Of a DNA stretch of 64,000 bases, positions 1-12,473 are shown piece after piece. The notes below the pieces were generated by a model. The model searched no databases, had not been told where the DNA came from, and saw only the letters and a program-made list of their open reading frames with translations. Source of the DNA: Polytolypa hystricis UAMH7299 (lineage: Eukaryota > Ascomycota > Eurotiomycetes > Onygenales); the NCBI GenBank assembly GCA_002573605.1, contig PDNA01000085.1, positions 62,001 to 126,000 of the forward strand, written 5' to 3'. Position 1 is the first letter of the stretch. Each line of letters opens with the position of its first letter. The position numbers were made by a program, and so were the translations under genes.

Positions 1-385
1 CACCATTCATCGGCCTGTAATTGGGGTGCGATGGATGAGGTTCGGATGCTGGTCTTGGGGGTGGGCCTGAAATGCTTCCAGGCCTCGAGTACGACATCTC
101 ATGTGGATGGGGTGATGCATGTTGGTCGCGGGGGGGAGCCGAGTATGAGGGGCCTCCAGGCGGGGGCTGTTGAGGCTGCGGCTGAAGTGGAGGTTGGGAA
201 GAGGGCGGAGGGCCCGGCGGGACAACCTGTAGATGTTGTTGGTCCGGAGGATTGGTGCCATCATAAGAATTATACGGCCGCCAGGTGGGCGGAGGCAAGC
301 GATTTATTAGTGGTTGCGACCCTGGAGGAGCAGATATCGCAGCCAGCTGCTTCTTTCCTTCTGTGGCAACAGCCTCCATTCTCAT
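1..385 (-). CDS. Pro/Gln-rich protein, N-terminal part only (runs off left edge)
   Basis: The minus strand is open from an ATG at 385 (second in-frame ATG at 379) to the window edge. It encodes about 128 residues starting MRMEAVATEGKKQLAAISAP and then becoming rich in Pro, Gln, Ser and His, with PPTWRPYNSYDG near residue 30 and runs such as QPQPQQPPPGG. Such low-complexity N-termini are common in fungal transcription regulators, whose DNA-binding domain would lie beyond the edge, so no function can be assigned. The frame stays open upstream of the ATG for 14 codons to a plausible 3' splice site (GCGCACAG, about 431), so a further 5' exon is possible. This is not the longest ATG frame here; a competing frame over 7-264 is a shadow of it. 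Identity unknown. Confidence 0.6.
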   Translation of the reverse strand, partial: MRMEAVATEGKKQLAAISAPPGSQPLINRLPPPTWRPYNSYDGTNPPDQQHLQVVPPGPPPSSQPPLQPQPQQPPPGGPSYSAPPRDQHASPHPHEMSYSRPGSISGPPPRPASEPHPSHPNYRPMNG

Positions 386-1387
386 GGTCACAATACTTCC
401 AGGGTTCCTGCCATCTGTTGCAACCTGTGCGCAGGTAATTTTGCTTCCACCAAACTGCCAGAGCTACATGCAAGTCAAAAGCGCGCGATATTCATTGCGG
501 GGCGTGTAGTGAAGAACGTGTTCCAGTCTAGCAGCGCTGCGGGGGTAGACAGACGCAAGTCGATGAAAGAGGACCGCGTTGCCCAGAGGGAAAAAAAAAA
601 AAAAAAAATTCAAATCGATCCCACCCCAGATATTTGACCCAAGCTTCCCAATGACCAGCTCCTCAGAAATGAGCCGCACTTTTGAATCTTTGCTGTGTGT
701 TTCTGTCGGTCAGATGTTTGCTGCAGCAAGCGTTGGGAGCGACGATTTGCTTTTGCTACACGGGCCGCGGGTTGTACCACGGACACGCACTGCTCCGTAA
801 AGCCCAGAAGCGCAAGAGTACCTGAACGGAACTCTGGGAAAGCTAACCACAAGACCCAGGGATCGCCAAAAGGCTCCTGCTCACTTGTACCAGACAAAAA
901 CAATTGGGGTCGTGACAAATATGTGACTGCAGGACTCGTTGTCCAATATGCGAGGAGGTCCGTCTGGGCAGGATTGGAATCGGCGAGGGAGGGAGGGGAG
1001 TTTCGCAAAGGTTCCTCAGTGCAGCGAGGTCACTCATGTACCAGTATGCGGCGTTCAAGCTAGTGCAGAGACCGTAAAGAGGATTAGGATTGCCAAATGT
1101 GAAGAAGAGATAACGCAGGTTGGGCAGCGGACAAGGAATGGAAGGAAAGTCGACCTGGAGTAGTAACAATGCGCGAGAGAGTTAACATATGCTGTGCGGC
1201 GGGAGGGAGGAAGGGAGGGAACGAGGCATCGGTTATGGCTTGAGCGAGAGTTGTGGTTCCTGCTGGTGCTGGCTCGAAGAGAGAGACCCACCGAGACAGA
1301 GCAAGAGAGTCTAAGAGAGGAGCTTGGGGATGAATACGGTCTGGTCGGGTGTGTGACGCTTACGCTTACCGCTAGCTGCTCGCCAAT

Positions 1388-1410
1388 GGCCCCAATGGCC
1401 CCAATGGCCC
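1388..1410. repeat. short tandem repeat, unit CCCCAATGG
   Basis: Two and a half copies of a 9-bp unit lie in the intergenic stretch. A small minisatellite with no visible role. Confidence 0.7.
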
Positions 1411-3754
1411 GCCATGACGCCGTATTACGCTCTGCCATACCGAATGCAATAGCCTGGTAATGTATCGTAAATACAGGGGCACTTGTCAGCCTGAGCTTGT
1501 TGTCTCCACACGTGTTGGAGGCGTGTCACCGATTCCCCATGGACCAAGGACATCCAGTGTCAATATACTATTATTGTATTGTATCGAGACAGCCAGATCA
1601 ATAGATGATTATTCAATAAATGGCTTGTTCGATCCATTGCAGCTGTCGCTGCCTGTCTTTTAACCACTGAGTGAAAGAAAGGGTTATCTTTGACCGAACA
1701 CCCCAGCATCCGAGCTTCAAAATGCCCCCATTTAGAGGCTGGAGCTCATCACACCCAAGCGCTGTTCATGGCTGAATAAAACAAGGGCTCTAATATAAAG
1801 AAATACCTAGGGAGTTACTGGTGGCTTGGCTCTTTGTGAAGAATAGAAAAGGAACCATTCTGACTGCGAGAGCTTCATCTCCTGGAGTTATACGAGATGC
1901 TAGGTAGGGCACTCTCGGCTAATGGAAGAAGAAAGGGAGGCATAAATTGGTGTGGTCTTCCTTGAAATTCTCCAACTGGCAGAGCAAGTGCTTTGTAACG
2001 ACCTACGCACAGGCTGTCAACAGTACAGACTATCCATACCGCGCCAACCGCAATCCTTCCCCATACCAATTACCAGATGGTCCCACCAGTTCTCCAGAGT
2101 AATGATCAGAAGTGGATTTAATCGGAGATGCTCTCTCGGAAAGAAGTGTGTTTCACCCTCGAATCTGACAGGAAGCATTTCCCACAAAGCCCCTTGGTGG
2201 CAGACGTGGTGGCTCTTGGCGGGCGCGCCCCGGCCATCGCCATTGGATGGAGCAGCCATGGCTATCACAAACGGCCTCCAATCGCAGCCCTGGAAATTCT
2301 CCGACATACATGTATGGTACATGTACATCCCCCCTTGGTGGAAGCTCCTGTGAGCACTGAGCAGAAGTGAGGAAGTGATTCCGTGCAAGAACCAACCCTA
2401 CTGAAGTCCCCCTGCCCCATCATAGCTCAGTAGCAGGCAGCGAAGGATTGCATAAGAACAAATAGTTACAGGAAGGAGCAACGGAGAGCGAAAATCCCCC
2501 AATTGGGTCTGTTTCTCATGCTAATAATGGGGTTTGTCCTTCGCTTGGAAGTTGGCGCTCCCAAATATCCACACCACCACGCACAACTCGGCGTGACATG
2601 GACTGGGTCTCAAGAGCGAAAGCAAGGCGGTCAACCCCAGATTTCACAAACAAGCGACGACGCGCGCAATGTGCTTACCATGCTGGGTGAGGAGATCTGA
2701 AATTGGGTATCAATATGTGGGTGCCACGCCGCCCCTTCCCCACATCCAACTAAGGACATCAGAGGTCCAACGATAGTAGTAACGGCTTAGGGCGTTTTCC
2801 TGGGGAAGCTTGAACAGTTTTAACGGTGCACCTGGCTTATTGAAAACTCGATTGAGAGAGAGCAACGTTTTTTCCTTCTGTCGATCTTTTCTTTTTTTCC
2901 TCCCATCAGAAGCAAACGGAGGAGGCGGACAGAAGAAGAAAAAAACAGCCCTGAGCTGCCTGGTACCATGTTAACCTTTGTGGTCCTGTGGGTTGACAAT
3001 GTGATATGCCGCCCCGCTGATCTTTGTTTTCGTTGGGCACCCATAATCCGGGGTTATTGGGTCTAGAGGGCGCCTCCTCGCAACCTGCGGCCCAGTAAGC
3101 GGCAACGGCTGGAGTGGCATGATCACTTGAGAACCTTTTTGATTTTCTTTTTTGTGATTTGAGCGTTGGGAAGCGTTGAGTAATCGTGGTGCTGGCTGCC
3201 GTACCCCAGATATTCTCTCCTGTAGGCTGGTATCCTGAAGCATTGATCACAGCTCCAAGTGCGGCTGCTCTGTGCATGATTATCAACAGCTTCTGACCAA
3301 GCAAGCAAAACCATTCAGACCTCGATTTTCAGTTAGTTCCACAAGGTTGCCAATATGCAAAGAGTGCAGCCATGGAAGGCTGGCTGCTGCAGCCGCTACA
3401 ACAAATCAAGCCCAATTTCAAGCCTCCAAAAAAAAAAGGAGAAAAGAAAAAAGAAGACAACATGATCACCATCACCATCAGCCCCTTCGAGCTTCGAGCG
3501 CCGAGTGGTGGGCCTCACGATCATAAACCTCACTTCTCGGCTCTACCATTATGCATGGACCAAGAAGTAGTCGAACTTTTGAAAGCTTCGAAGATAGCCT
3601 TTCTTGGCGCAAAGGGAAAAAAAGGTTGCGGCCCTTCCCTCAGCCAGCAGTTGCCTTACCTGCGAAACGTGCGCATCTTGCATGTTTATCCACTGATGCG
3701 CCCAAATCTCCACTGCATCACCTGATCCAAGACGTGAAAAAAAAGTTTCTTGCA

Positions 3755-3774
3755 AGCTGGCTGGCTGGCTGGCT
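3755..3774. repeat. GCTG tandem repeat
   Basis: About five copies of the tetranucleotide GCTG in non-coding sequence, 30 bp before the AC microsatellite. Confidence 0.8.
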
Positions 3775-3802
3775 ATCACTGATCAGTCGTCGTTTAGCTG
3801 CA

Positions 3803-3803
<1 letters not shown>

Positions 3804-3836
<33 letters not shown>
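3804..3836. repeat. (AC)n microsatellite
   Basis: Roughly sixteen uninterrupted AC units followed by an imperfect ACATACACACACAT tail. Non-coding; a likely length-polymorphic marker. Confidence 0.95.
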
Positions 3837-3841
<5 letters not shown>

Positions 3842-6800
3842 ACACATATCGAGTCCGAGGCTGCCGGCTGATTACCCAGTTAGGTATGGGCGTTTTTCTT
3901 TCTGTTGCTCTCGTAAAAAAATACATGTAAAAAAGAGTGACACCTTGTCACCGCTTGGGCGCTTGGCGCTTGGCATTGAAACAAGAAAATCGCGAAGCGA
4001 GGTGGGGGTGCGTCGGTTGGATTTCTAGCACTCATTAAGTGGAAGCCTTCACTTGGCGAAAGTAATGACTCGTGCGTCTTTCACTGATCATATCTCGAGA
4101 GATTTACATATACTTCTCACTGGAGATGCGACTGACGAGGAGAGTTTGCTAATTAATGATTTTGATAGGCAACGGTTTCCTGTACATGCGACGTATTTTT
4201 TGTTCCAGAAGCAGATCGGATTATGTAATACAGCTCTGGGTTGTTGGTAACTACAGTACTCACTAGTTTTTTTCATTCGTCCACGTGGGGGTTTTGTTTG
4301 AAGTCGAAGATAGAGAGGGAGAAAAATTAATGGGCTGTATGGCAGGGAACGTACTCCGTAGAGATGGACTGGATGGAGATGTCCTTCTGACCTCAACAAT
4401 ATCCCTCTCCCACTCTGCTGGTATGAGATAATACCTAACGAGAAAGGGGGTCCCCCCTTCTCCGAGTCCTCAATCCCCCCCTTGTCAAAGGGGCGTTTAC
4501 GCCTCGTTAGCGATGTCTGTGTCATGCAAGTTCAACTCCAGCTTGCTGCTTGCCGGGGGCTGAACCCAACAGTACGGGCGCCCGCAAGAAAGCTATCCCA
4601 CGCCGTCTCCCCATTCTTGTTCCCAGCTCCTACCGAAGTTTCCTGAATAATCTCTTGTTGAGCAGAGATAAGAGAGGGCCCATCTCTCCGTCTGTGCCAC
4701 AAAGTTAAATGGAGAAAAAACGGCCAGAAGACTTCGCAAACACATCTTTTTGTTTTCTTCTCGACTTCTCTCCTGTCATCTTCTAACGAGTTTGCCGATT
4801 TAGGTATATTGGTCGGGATGCAAAAAAAAAAGGTTTAGCAAACCTTGTTGAACAAACACCCGCCTGTCCTTAGTCCCATCTTTGTTATGAAGAAAATGAA
4901 GGGTGGATCTCCACAGAGTGAGGAAAATAAAAAGAAAACCAGAGGAGGGATCTTGGGACTTCCGAGAGAGGAATTCGGCCTTTTTTTTTTTTTTTTGCAG
5001 GGGAGGACACGTGCAACTTCTAGCACGCTCCTTGTCTCGGAATTGGAGACGATTTCTTGTTTTTTTAATTTTTATTTCTCCAGGATAAAATCCCAGCATT
5101 ATGGGTTTTGGGAATCCTGGTTCGGCGCCCGCGCCCCTTCCCCCCCCAGTTCTTGTTGTGAATAAGAACCTATTTCCAAGCTCGCGTAGTGGATAACTTG
5201 TAGCTGTCATGCTCTGGCGCGGGGCTAGCGAGATGAAGAAAAGAGCCACTTGAATGAGCAGCTTGCAAAAAAAAAAACAAAACAAAAGGAAAGAAAAGAG
5301 AAGAATGCAGAATTCCTGCACTGCTTCTCCTCTCATGAAAAAAACAGAACTTCTTCACACGCTTGCTCCCTTTCCAGGGCCCTTGTTGTGAGGAATACAA
5401 GGGTCTGCATAACGACAGATAACCCTTGCTCAAAGTGTCAGCCCATGGGGTGGGGGTGCTTTCGAGGCAACTTGAGCGAGAGAGAAAAACAACCCCCTGC
5501 TTTCTTGGTTAGTTATAAATGTCCAATCACTTGGGAGCAATTTCATTGCAGGCATGAGTTGAGTTATCACATCTGAATTTGAGAGGACATACTCTTCGCG
5601 GTCCGGTTCCCATCTGGTGAGATGTCAAAATGGTCAAATTGGTCAGTTTAACATGATGGCAATGGCAATGGCGGTGGTGATGATGCAGACACCATACACT
5701 TTGAAGTCTGGAGAAATAGGTTTGTTGGTCTTCCGCTGAGGACCGCGGAGGGGGGATAAAAACGGGGCGCACATCAGCAAAGTTTGCTCAAAACACTGAA
5801 GTAATCAGAATGACATTGTTAGGCTATCATACCTACCTTGGACCTTGGTAGTTTAGGCTGTTACTCGTTGGACAAACTTGCCAAAGAAGCCCTCGCCCGC
5901 ATGGCCACGTGTGGGGGGGCTGGGGAGATGGGGGAGCAAAAACACAAAGTCTAAAAAATGAGCTCACAATAATCCATCCCAAAGAAGAAACTAGAGGACA
6001 AAAGGGGGGGAAGGATACAAGTGCACTTAGCTTACAGGTATCGGCCAGTGCTGTAAAGAAACGATACAAGATACTTTCCGTACGAGCAAGGGAAGGTTCT
6101 TGTAAAGACGGTACAGGGTTGTTCAGATGCTTTGCTGTTGCTCGTACATGATTGCTGCATGAAAGACCTCTCTCCCTGAGCACGAAAGAGTTTCCCTTGC
6201 TCCGTGACATATTTTTTGGACTCCATCACCTACAGGCTACCCGAGACAGTGGGCAAGCGTGATCGCAAAACCCATCATCTTTGCCAACTCTCCAGATCGC
6301 TGGGATTGAACCGAAGGGGAAAAGCCAATCAGTTTTAGCACCAGCGGTCCCAGGGCCGTGGTATCAGGCTCCCCTCTATTATTTTAAGCTCATGAAGTAT
6401 ATGTCGACATCCCCAAAAAGCAATAATAATCATCATCAACTACAGCATTGAATTCGTTACGAGGGCGAGAAGAAAAGCTTACATCGTAACTCAGCGATTG
6501 CAGGACAAGTCAATAATATATTGGGGTACATACATCTGACCACCTTCATTCAGATGCGATTGGTCCTTCTGGATCCGGAATGTAGAGGAACTGGACGGTA
6601 ACAACAAACCCTTGAACATGATATATGACATCTCCAAAGCTCTCTCTACTTTCCAGAGCTCCTCGACCCATCGAAGGTCACTGCGTACTCATTTTGTGTT
6701 TTTGCCTTCTCGATCCCCCGATAGCCGCGAGAAAATACTAATCACCAATCACTTCCCCATAATCAATCCACTGCTGGAGAATTCCCTGACAACATGGGGT

Positions 6801-9800
6801 CCACTCATACGGTACTACTACTTCGACGGGGTTCTGCTGTTGTTTTTGCCCCGGTCGAAGATTTTAGCTCAAGATCTTTACCTTACGTCAGTGTCGTTGT
6901 GCACCTTTGATCTTCCCTCGGTTTTTTTTAAACCTGACCACTTAGACCGTGTATGCGCACAACATAACATCAAGGATCTTTTTGGAAATTCAATCGGATC
7001 CTCCAAGACACCTCCTGTTTGTGGCGATGTCGAAAAAGCAAGGGGGGAAAAAAAAATAGATACGAAACCAAAAAAGCACCAGTGAACGCGTGCAGAAGGC
7101 TTGCCCCAGGATGCGAGGGGGGGGCTTGCGGGGTCCCACTATTCACACTATTTGGACCCATCAACCAAGCAGGCGGGGCAGAGTTATTATGGTGTGCTGG
7201 ATGGCAGTCTTGTCGCTTGTGGGCAAAATACACCATTATTACGCCGCTGACAATACGTGCATACAGCGGGTGGGTATCCGTCTGGCCCCACCACCGCCCG
7301 TACGTGCCCGTCTGGGCCAGGCCCGAACCTTCACCCCAGATCGCTACCCAGAACCGTGGGCAAGAGAAAAGTATATCTCGAGAATGGGGAGAGCTGTGAT
7401 CGCTGGGGAAAGAGGAGTGTGTCAATCAATATGTCAAAAGTAAATCCTCTTCCAGCTATCGAGGTAACTAGTTACAAAGACTAGTCATTGCACAAACCCA
7501 GATGATTGAACTGCAGATGCCGATCCAGCTTCACTTTTTTCCAGGAATCCATGTTTTTTCCCGCTGACCGCCTCGCGATGTATCAGGTTTATTACGACCA
7601 TGCATGTTTCTGTGCAGAGTACCTTGAAGACGCTTCAAGCAAAACTACTGCAATCCAGCAGGCCGGTTTTAAGGCTTGATATCTCGGAGCTGCTCGACCT
7701 GGAGGGAGCACGTTCCTCTCGCTATCATGCCTTGGCGATTTCACTTGCAAGTTGCGGAGCAGGGTCATTATTACTTTTAGCGCTGTTCGATGATAACTGG
7801 GACATGCCACATCGACGAGAGATATCTATCTATCCCCTCAGCCAAGTAAATTTCCATCGCTTTTTACGCGTTGATATAACTGTCAAGACAGTTCCTTGGG
7901 ACATCAGGGTCTCACGAAGGAAATATATATATATCTCCTCCCCGAGAACCTATTGTTCGACGTCATTCTCCGTCAGCCCTTTGAGGCTATTGTTACCGCT
8001 GTCAATGACCCTTCAGGTTTCTGACAGAGAGTTATGCACCACTCTGTACTCCTTCAGTAATGAACACAACAATTAAAACCTTGAAACCATCCGCTTTCAG
8101 GCAAGAACAGGGGGCGAAAAACAAAAAGGCGGAGGCAGACACGAATTTCAAAATGTTTCAGCAATCGGTGGTGCTTGGCATTGACCCGCCTCCGGTGCGG
8201 CGGCGGCGCTGCGTCGATTTCCTCTCTCTTTTCTACACGAATATGTTCTCCGCCGAAAATTAGCTCGCTGTGTTCGGCATTTTGGGAGGGCGTGCCAAGC
8301 ATGCGCTATTTGCCAGGAAAGCCCCGTGATATCTCTTAGCCTCGCCCTCGGCCTCGACAAAAAGGCGATTTCTCGACTTTCGATCCCGAGCTCCGCGAAG
8401 ACAGAGTTACCCTGGCATCTTTCAAAAACAACCCCCTAGAAAAGGTCTATGTATGTATGCCTGCTGGTTGACTGGCTGGCCCTGGCTAATAGCTATCCCG
8501 ATTCCCAGGGACCTGGGAAGCTCAAAGAGCTCCCCCGTAAGAGGATCCCAGGGCCCAGGCTTGTGGGAACTTTTAGATGAAATGGGGCCCACCGCTTCAC
8601 GATGCTGTTTTAGGACTCGGAGAGGACTCCGTGGTTCGAGACGTTCCCGATTGAGCGAGAGACTAGACCTCAAATGCAAGCGGGAAGAAATGTCATGTCT
8701 TTCTCCTGTTTTCTGGATCAGAGGGACCACGGCCCACTATTGGCCTTGAGTGTTGTTAGCGTTATCAGATCCATTTATTGCATCAGCTTCAATTGAAGGT
8801 TCTAGATGTTGATCAAGGCGAATTATTCTTTAGAAGGACTTTCACTTGCTTGTTGCATTGGCAGCCTGAAGTTCCCCAGCCCATTACTGCCAGTGCTCGT
8901 ACTCCGTATATAATTCTTATTCGCAAGATCGGAATCTCGCAGGTAGCAAGCACTCTGTAATAATGTTATTTATGGCGTTCACGAACAATGGGGGAGGATC
9001 TCCACGCGACGCGATCGGCCACGGACCCGCCTCAACCTTTCTTTAAATCTCGCGCTTCAAGCACGTCGAGACGCTTTTTGGTCTCCTCGATCGAGAGAGG
9101 GGAGGAGAAAGTCTTATTCCCTTCAAGCTTTCGTGGTTTGTTTTTCTTTCAACTCTTAAATCAAGAATTCACGCGCAATCCAGATCCTGCCAGATGATGG
9201 CAAATCCAATACAACAATTTCAAAACACTGCATTGGCTGTCATCACTCTGGCGCTTTTGCATTATGAAGCAATTGGTTTTGACAAGTGCTCGAGAAAGGC
9301 TGAATCATACCTCATATGTACGTTCACCACCTTCTTTTCAACCTCATATCTTGCCTTCCCGAAGTATGTGTCTAGACCGTGAGGTAGTCTCGACTGGCAG
9401 GATATATAAAAACTTGCCAACGAAGAAATATTTGATAATGTTGATGTCTCCGATTTCCTACCCAGAATTTTTACCAGCACACGAACCTCCAATGTGATTG
9501 TCCGTGGCATCAATTCCAACAGACATCACTGACCCCTCCCCTCAAATGCAGGAAATTCAACAAAGGACCCATGTCTAGAGCTAGATGTTATTAATAAGAA
9601 AGCACCAGAAGATATATGTAAAATGCTGTGATGGTCGTCCGCATAGCTAAATGGGTTACAAACTGAATAGCGAAACGGTATAAGGCAATGCACGACGGCC
9701 TCTATAAAGTCATCGTTTTCGATGTGATTGGAAATAGGAATAGGTAGCCTCCTATCTATCTATCCCATCTCGAAGAGCTCAACAGCAAGTCCAATGCTGG

Positions 9801-10489
9801 TAACTGTTTGGGAGGGTGGGGGAGATATTGTGACACGTGATATATCAGCCAAACCACCCTGGCGTCCAACTCAAGGGCTTAACACTCGCACGTCACTCTC
9901 CCTCCCAGAGAACAACGGAAAAACAAACATTATCCCCAATCTGAGTATCCCCCAGAGCGAATGGAATAAACACTGGACGCCAGATATGAATTCGCCTGGG
10001 AGGAATGTCTACATTTCTATCCATGCTGGTAATCTGGGCGACCCTGTATGCTAGGCCGGTGCTTGCCTCCAGCTCTACAATATACGAAATATGCATGGTA
10101 TACCATGGGATGCGAACAAAGGAGGTTAGTCAAACTGAATTTCAGGTTCTCAATCCAACTAGTATTTTCCGTTAAAAGTAAAAACTAAAGGCGTATACAG
10201 CAGTATTTACAGAAACCCTCGATATAAATCTGGTGGATCAAGTCCAAAGCTAGGGAGTCGACGGGGATATTCGATTTGATATCGACCGAGGATTTGGGAA
10301 GTTACAGATCGGGCCGGATAACTATGATACGCGCACGGAGTCCATAAGATGCAGAATAACTTGGAGGAATAGGTTTGTAGGTAGGAGACTAAACATTAAA
10401 GATATTAGAATGCATTTTGGCCCATATTATTTAAGACTTTACTTTCGCACCCATTACACCGGAAAATCTAGAGATGGCTACCATGTCTG

Positions 10490-11746
10490 TCATACAGTCT
10501 TGCCATTTTCTTCCGGAATCAAACCCAACGCCTCCTCCACGTCACCCCACCAAGCCCTCCCAACACTGCGATACCACTGAATCGTCATCCTCAAGCCCTG
10601 CGCAAACGGAACCTGAGGTCTCCAGCCCAATTTCTGCAACTTCTCCGAGTTTATCGCATATCTAGAGTCGTTGAACGGACGGTCCTTTGTGTGCTTAATC
10701 CATTTTGCGGCGAGCTCTTCGCCAATGCCAAATTCCTCAAGCATCATACGCGCAAGCTCTAGATTGGAAACCTCGTCCACGGACCCCATATTGTAGGTTT
10801 CGCCGGGCTGGCCCTTGTGGAGAACTGTGTCAATGGCGTTTACAGCATCGCCCGCGAAAAGATACCGTCTCCTATGTTTGCCGTCCCCGTGCAAAGTCAG
10901 GGGTCGACCCCTATCTAGGCGACTTGCGAATTTCGGTATGAGCTCTATCGCATTTGGTATTAACCGATTGATCACCGCAAACATCCATTTGGTGGAACTT
11001 GGCACTTACTTTCAGGATATTGATGGGGTCCATAGACATTGTTGCTGCGGACGATTACGCAGGGGAGTTTATAGCTCTTTGCATAAGCGTGCACATACAT
11101 TTCTGCAGCCGCTTTGCTGGCAGCATATGGGTTGCTAGGTGCCAGCGCGCTGTCCTCGAGCAAATCCAGGCTCTCACATCCCACCTCGCCGTGAACCTCA
11201 TCCGTCGATATGTGGATGAATTTCTTGACGCCACTCTTCACTGCGGCTTCCAACATGATCTGCGTGCCTTTGACATTAGTCTCTGTGAATTCCAGCGGAG
11301 TGCGGAAGCTCGCATCAACATGTGACAGCGCCGCAAAGTGTAGCACGGTGTCGATGTCGTATTCCCTCATGCATTGCACAACCGCCTGTCTATCGGTAAT
11401 GTCTCCGTGGACGAATCGGAAGTTACTATGGCCGTTCAGGCACGCCGTGTTCTTCAGTGTTGCGCAGCTGTCAAGCTTATCATAGCAAACTATATTGTAT
11501 GCGGCTGAGTACACGATTGTAAGATGTCGAGTTACCCAGGAACCTCTTGTGCGAATTAGAACGATGTCCTTTCCTTTTTGGCTAGTGGATATCCATCAGG
11601 GGCCCAACGTACATGAATCCCGCAGCTCCCGTAATCAGAATATTGCGCACGGTTGGGTCTATCTGATGCTCTGTGGAGCCGATGAGCGCGCAGCCATCGA
11701 TGTTCCTCTCGGCTGAATAGACTTCGGCAGGCATTATGGCAGGCAT
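10490..11746 (-). CDS. Nucleotide-sugar 4,6-dehydratase (RmlB / plant RHM N-domain type)
   Basis: Three exons: 11613-11746, 11545-11010 and 10944-10490; introns of 67 nt (donor GTACGT) and 65 nt (donor GTAAGT) keep phase. The product is 374 aa, or 370 aa from the second ATG at 11734. It is an extended SDR enzyme: nucleotide-binding motif ILITGAAGFIGSW rebuilt across intron 1, HFAALSHVD, catalytic STDEVHGE, the active-site pair in YAASK, then NVYGPHQYPEKLIPKF across intron 2. These are the marks of dTDP/UDP-glucose 4,6-dehydratases, which make the 4-keto-6-deoxy sugar, the first step to rhamnose. The fungal substrate is expected to be UDP-glucose. The divergent neighbour at 12474 encodes the next enzyme. 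The start region is a 12-bp tandem duplication that gives two in-frame ATGs. Confidence 0.92.
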
Positions 11747-11749
11747 TAT
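11726..11749. repeat. 12-bp tandem duplication over a start codon
   Basis: The unit GGCAGGCATTAT occurs twice in a row (11726-11737 and 11738-11749). On the minus strand each copy carries an ATG, in frame with each other and with the 4,6-dehydratase, so the protein can begin MPAIMPAEV or MPAEV. Confidence 0.9.
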
Positions 11750-12473
11750 CGCAATTCTTGACTTTCGGCAACTTCCACAGAAGGGAATGACAGAAGCCCC
11801 ATAACCTTGAAGGCGTAAGATTGTCTAGCCGGAATGGAAATGAAAACTAGGCTGAATAGCACGGCTTTAAGAAGTGCTCGGCAACAAAGGGGTCAACCCT
11901 TCATCAACTCCCACGAGCAGCCCCCGCGGACATAAATCCATAGGACCCTCTCTTCCATCACCCACAAACTATGAATGCGTCAAATTGCGAACATCCTGCT
12001 TCCAAACTGTGGCAGATGTGGGGTAGCTGATGGTGTTGATCTGTGTGACCGCATCAAGTCGATCTCCCGACTCCTTGCTTGATCGAGGAATCGAAAATCT
12101 GGGTGAAGCTTCACTTTTCAAATGGAACAACTCGTCATTGGGAGAGAACGCAGATTTGTCACCAGACCCAATGTATTCCCACGATCCAATGGTCCTCGCT
12201 CTGATCTCAGTGATCACTGATCTGCCAAAACAAGGGACTTTTAACTTTTTCTTCAAAGAAAGGCCCTGCAGCAAAAAAGCAACGGGGATCTTTGACAGCA
12301 CACAGGGCCCTGCAGCGGCATGGTTCCATAACTCCCACATCTGCATATGTATTTTAACTGGAAGCGAACCCCCTCCCTTCCCTCGTCTTCCTTGCAGTTT
12401 GATTTGATTGACCAGAACTGAATCATTCAGTACCCTTTCGTCTCACCTAGCACACCGACGCAAGCAAGAAAGC
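11747..12473. promoter_or_regulatory. Shared divergent promoter region of the rhamnose gene pair
   Basis: The 727 bp between the two start codons must hold both promoters. No ORF here resembles a protein. Co-regulation of the pair is an inference from the arrangement; I do not identify a specific factor site. Confidence 0.6.

Larger units (their letters stand above)
386..10489. other. 10-kb gene-free stretch
   Basis: I see no gene that can be supported on either strand. ORFs of 100-160 codons exist (for example 6612-7085 and 7600-8076, both plus), but they show no family motif, no spliceable neighbours and no codon pattern unlike the background. The stretch holds short tandem repeats (about 1388-1410, 3755-3774, 3804-3836) and homopolymer runs. 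It may be the regulatory region or long leader of the gene at 1-385; that is inference from position only. Confidence 0.5.

Noticed and set aside
6297..6330. tRNA-like T-loop (GGTTCAATCCC on minus)
   Set aside because: The flanking bases do not form a T-stem and no anticodon arm or acceptor stem can be built around it.
6612..7085. 157-codon plus-strand ORF
   Set aside because: No recognisable motif, interrupted composition with homopolymer-coded Lys at the end, no neighbouring exon signals.
7600..8076. 158-codon plus-strand ORF with a hydrophobic stretch
   Set aside because: Nothing beyond open length supports it; the opposite strand is equally open in part, and no family resemblance was seen.
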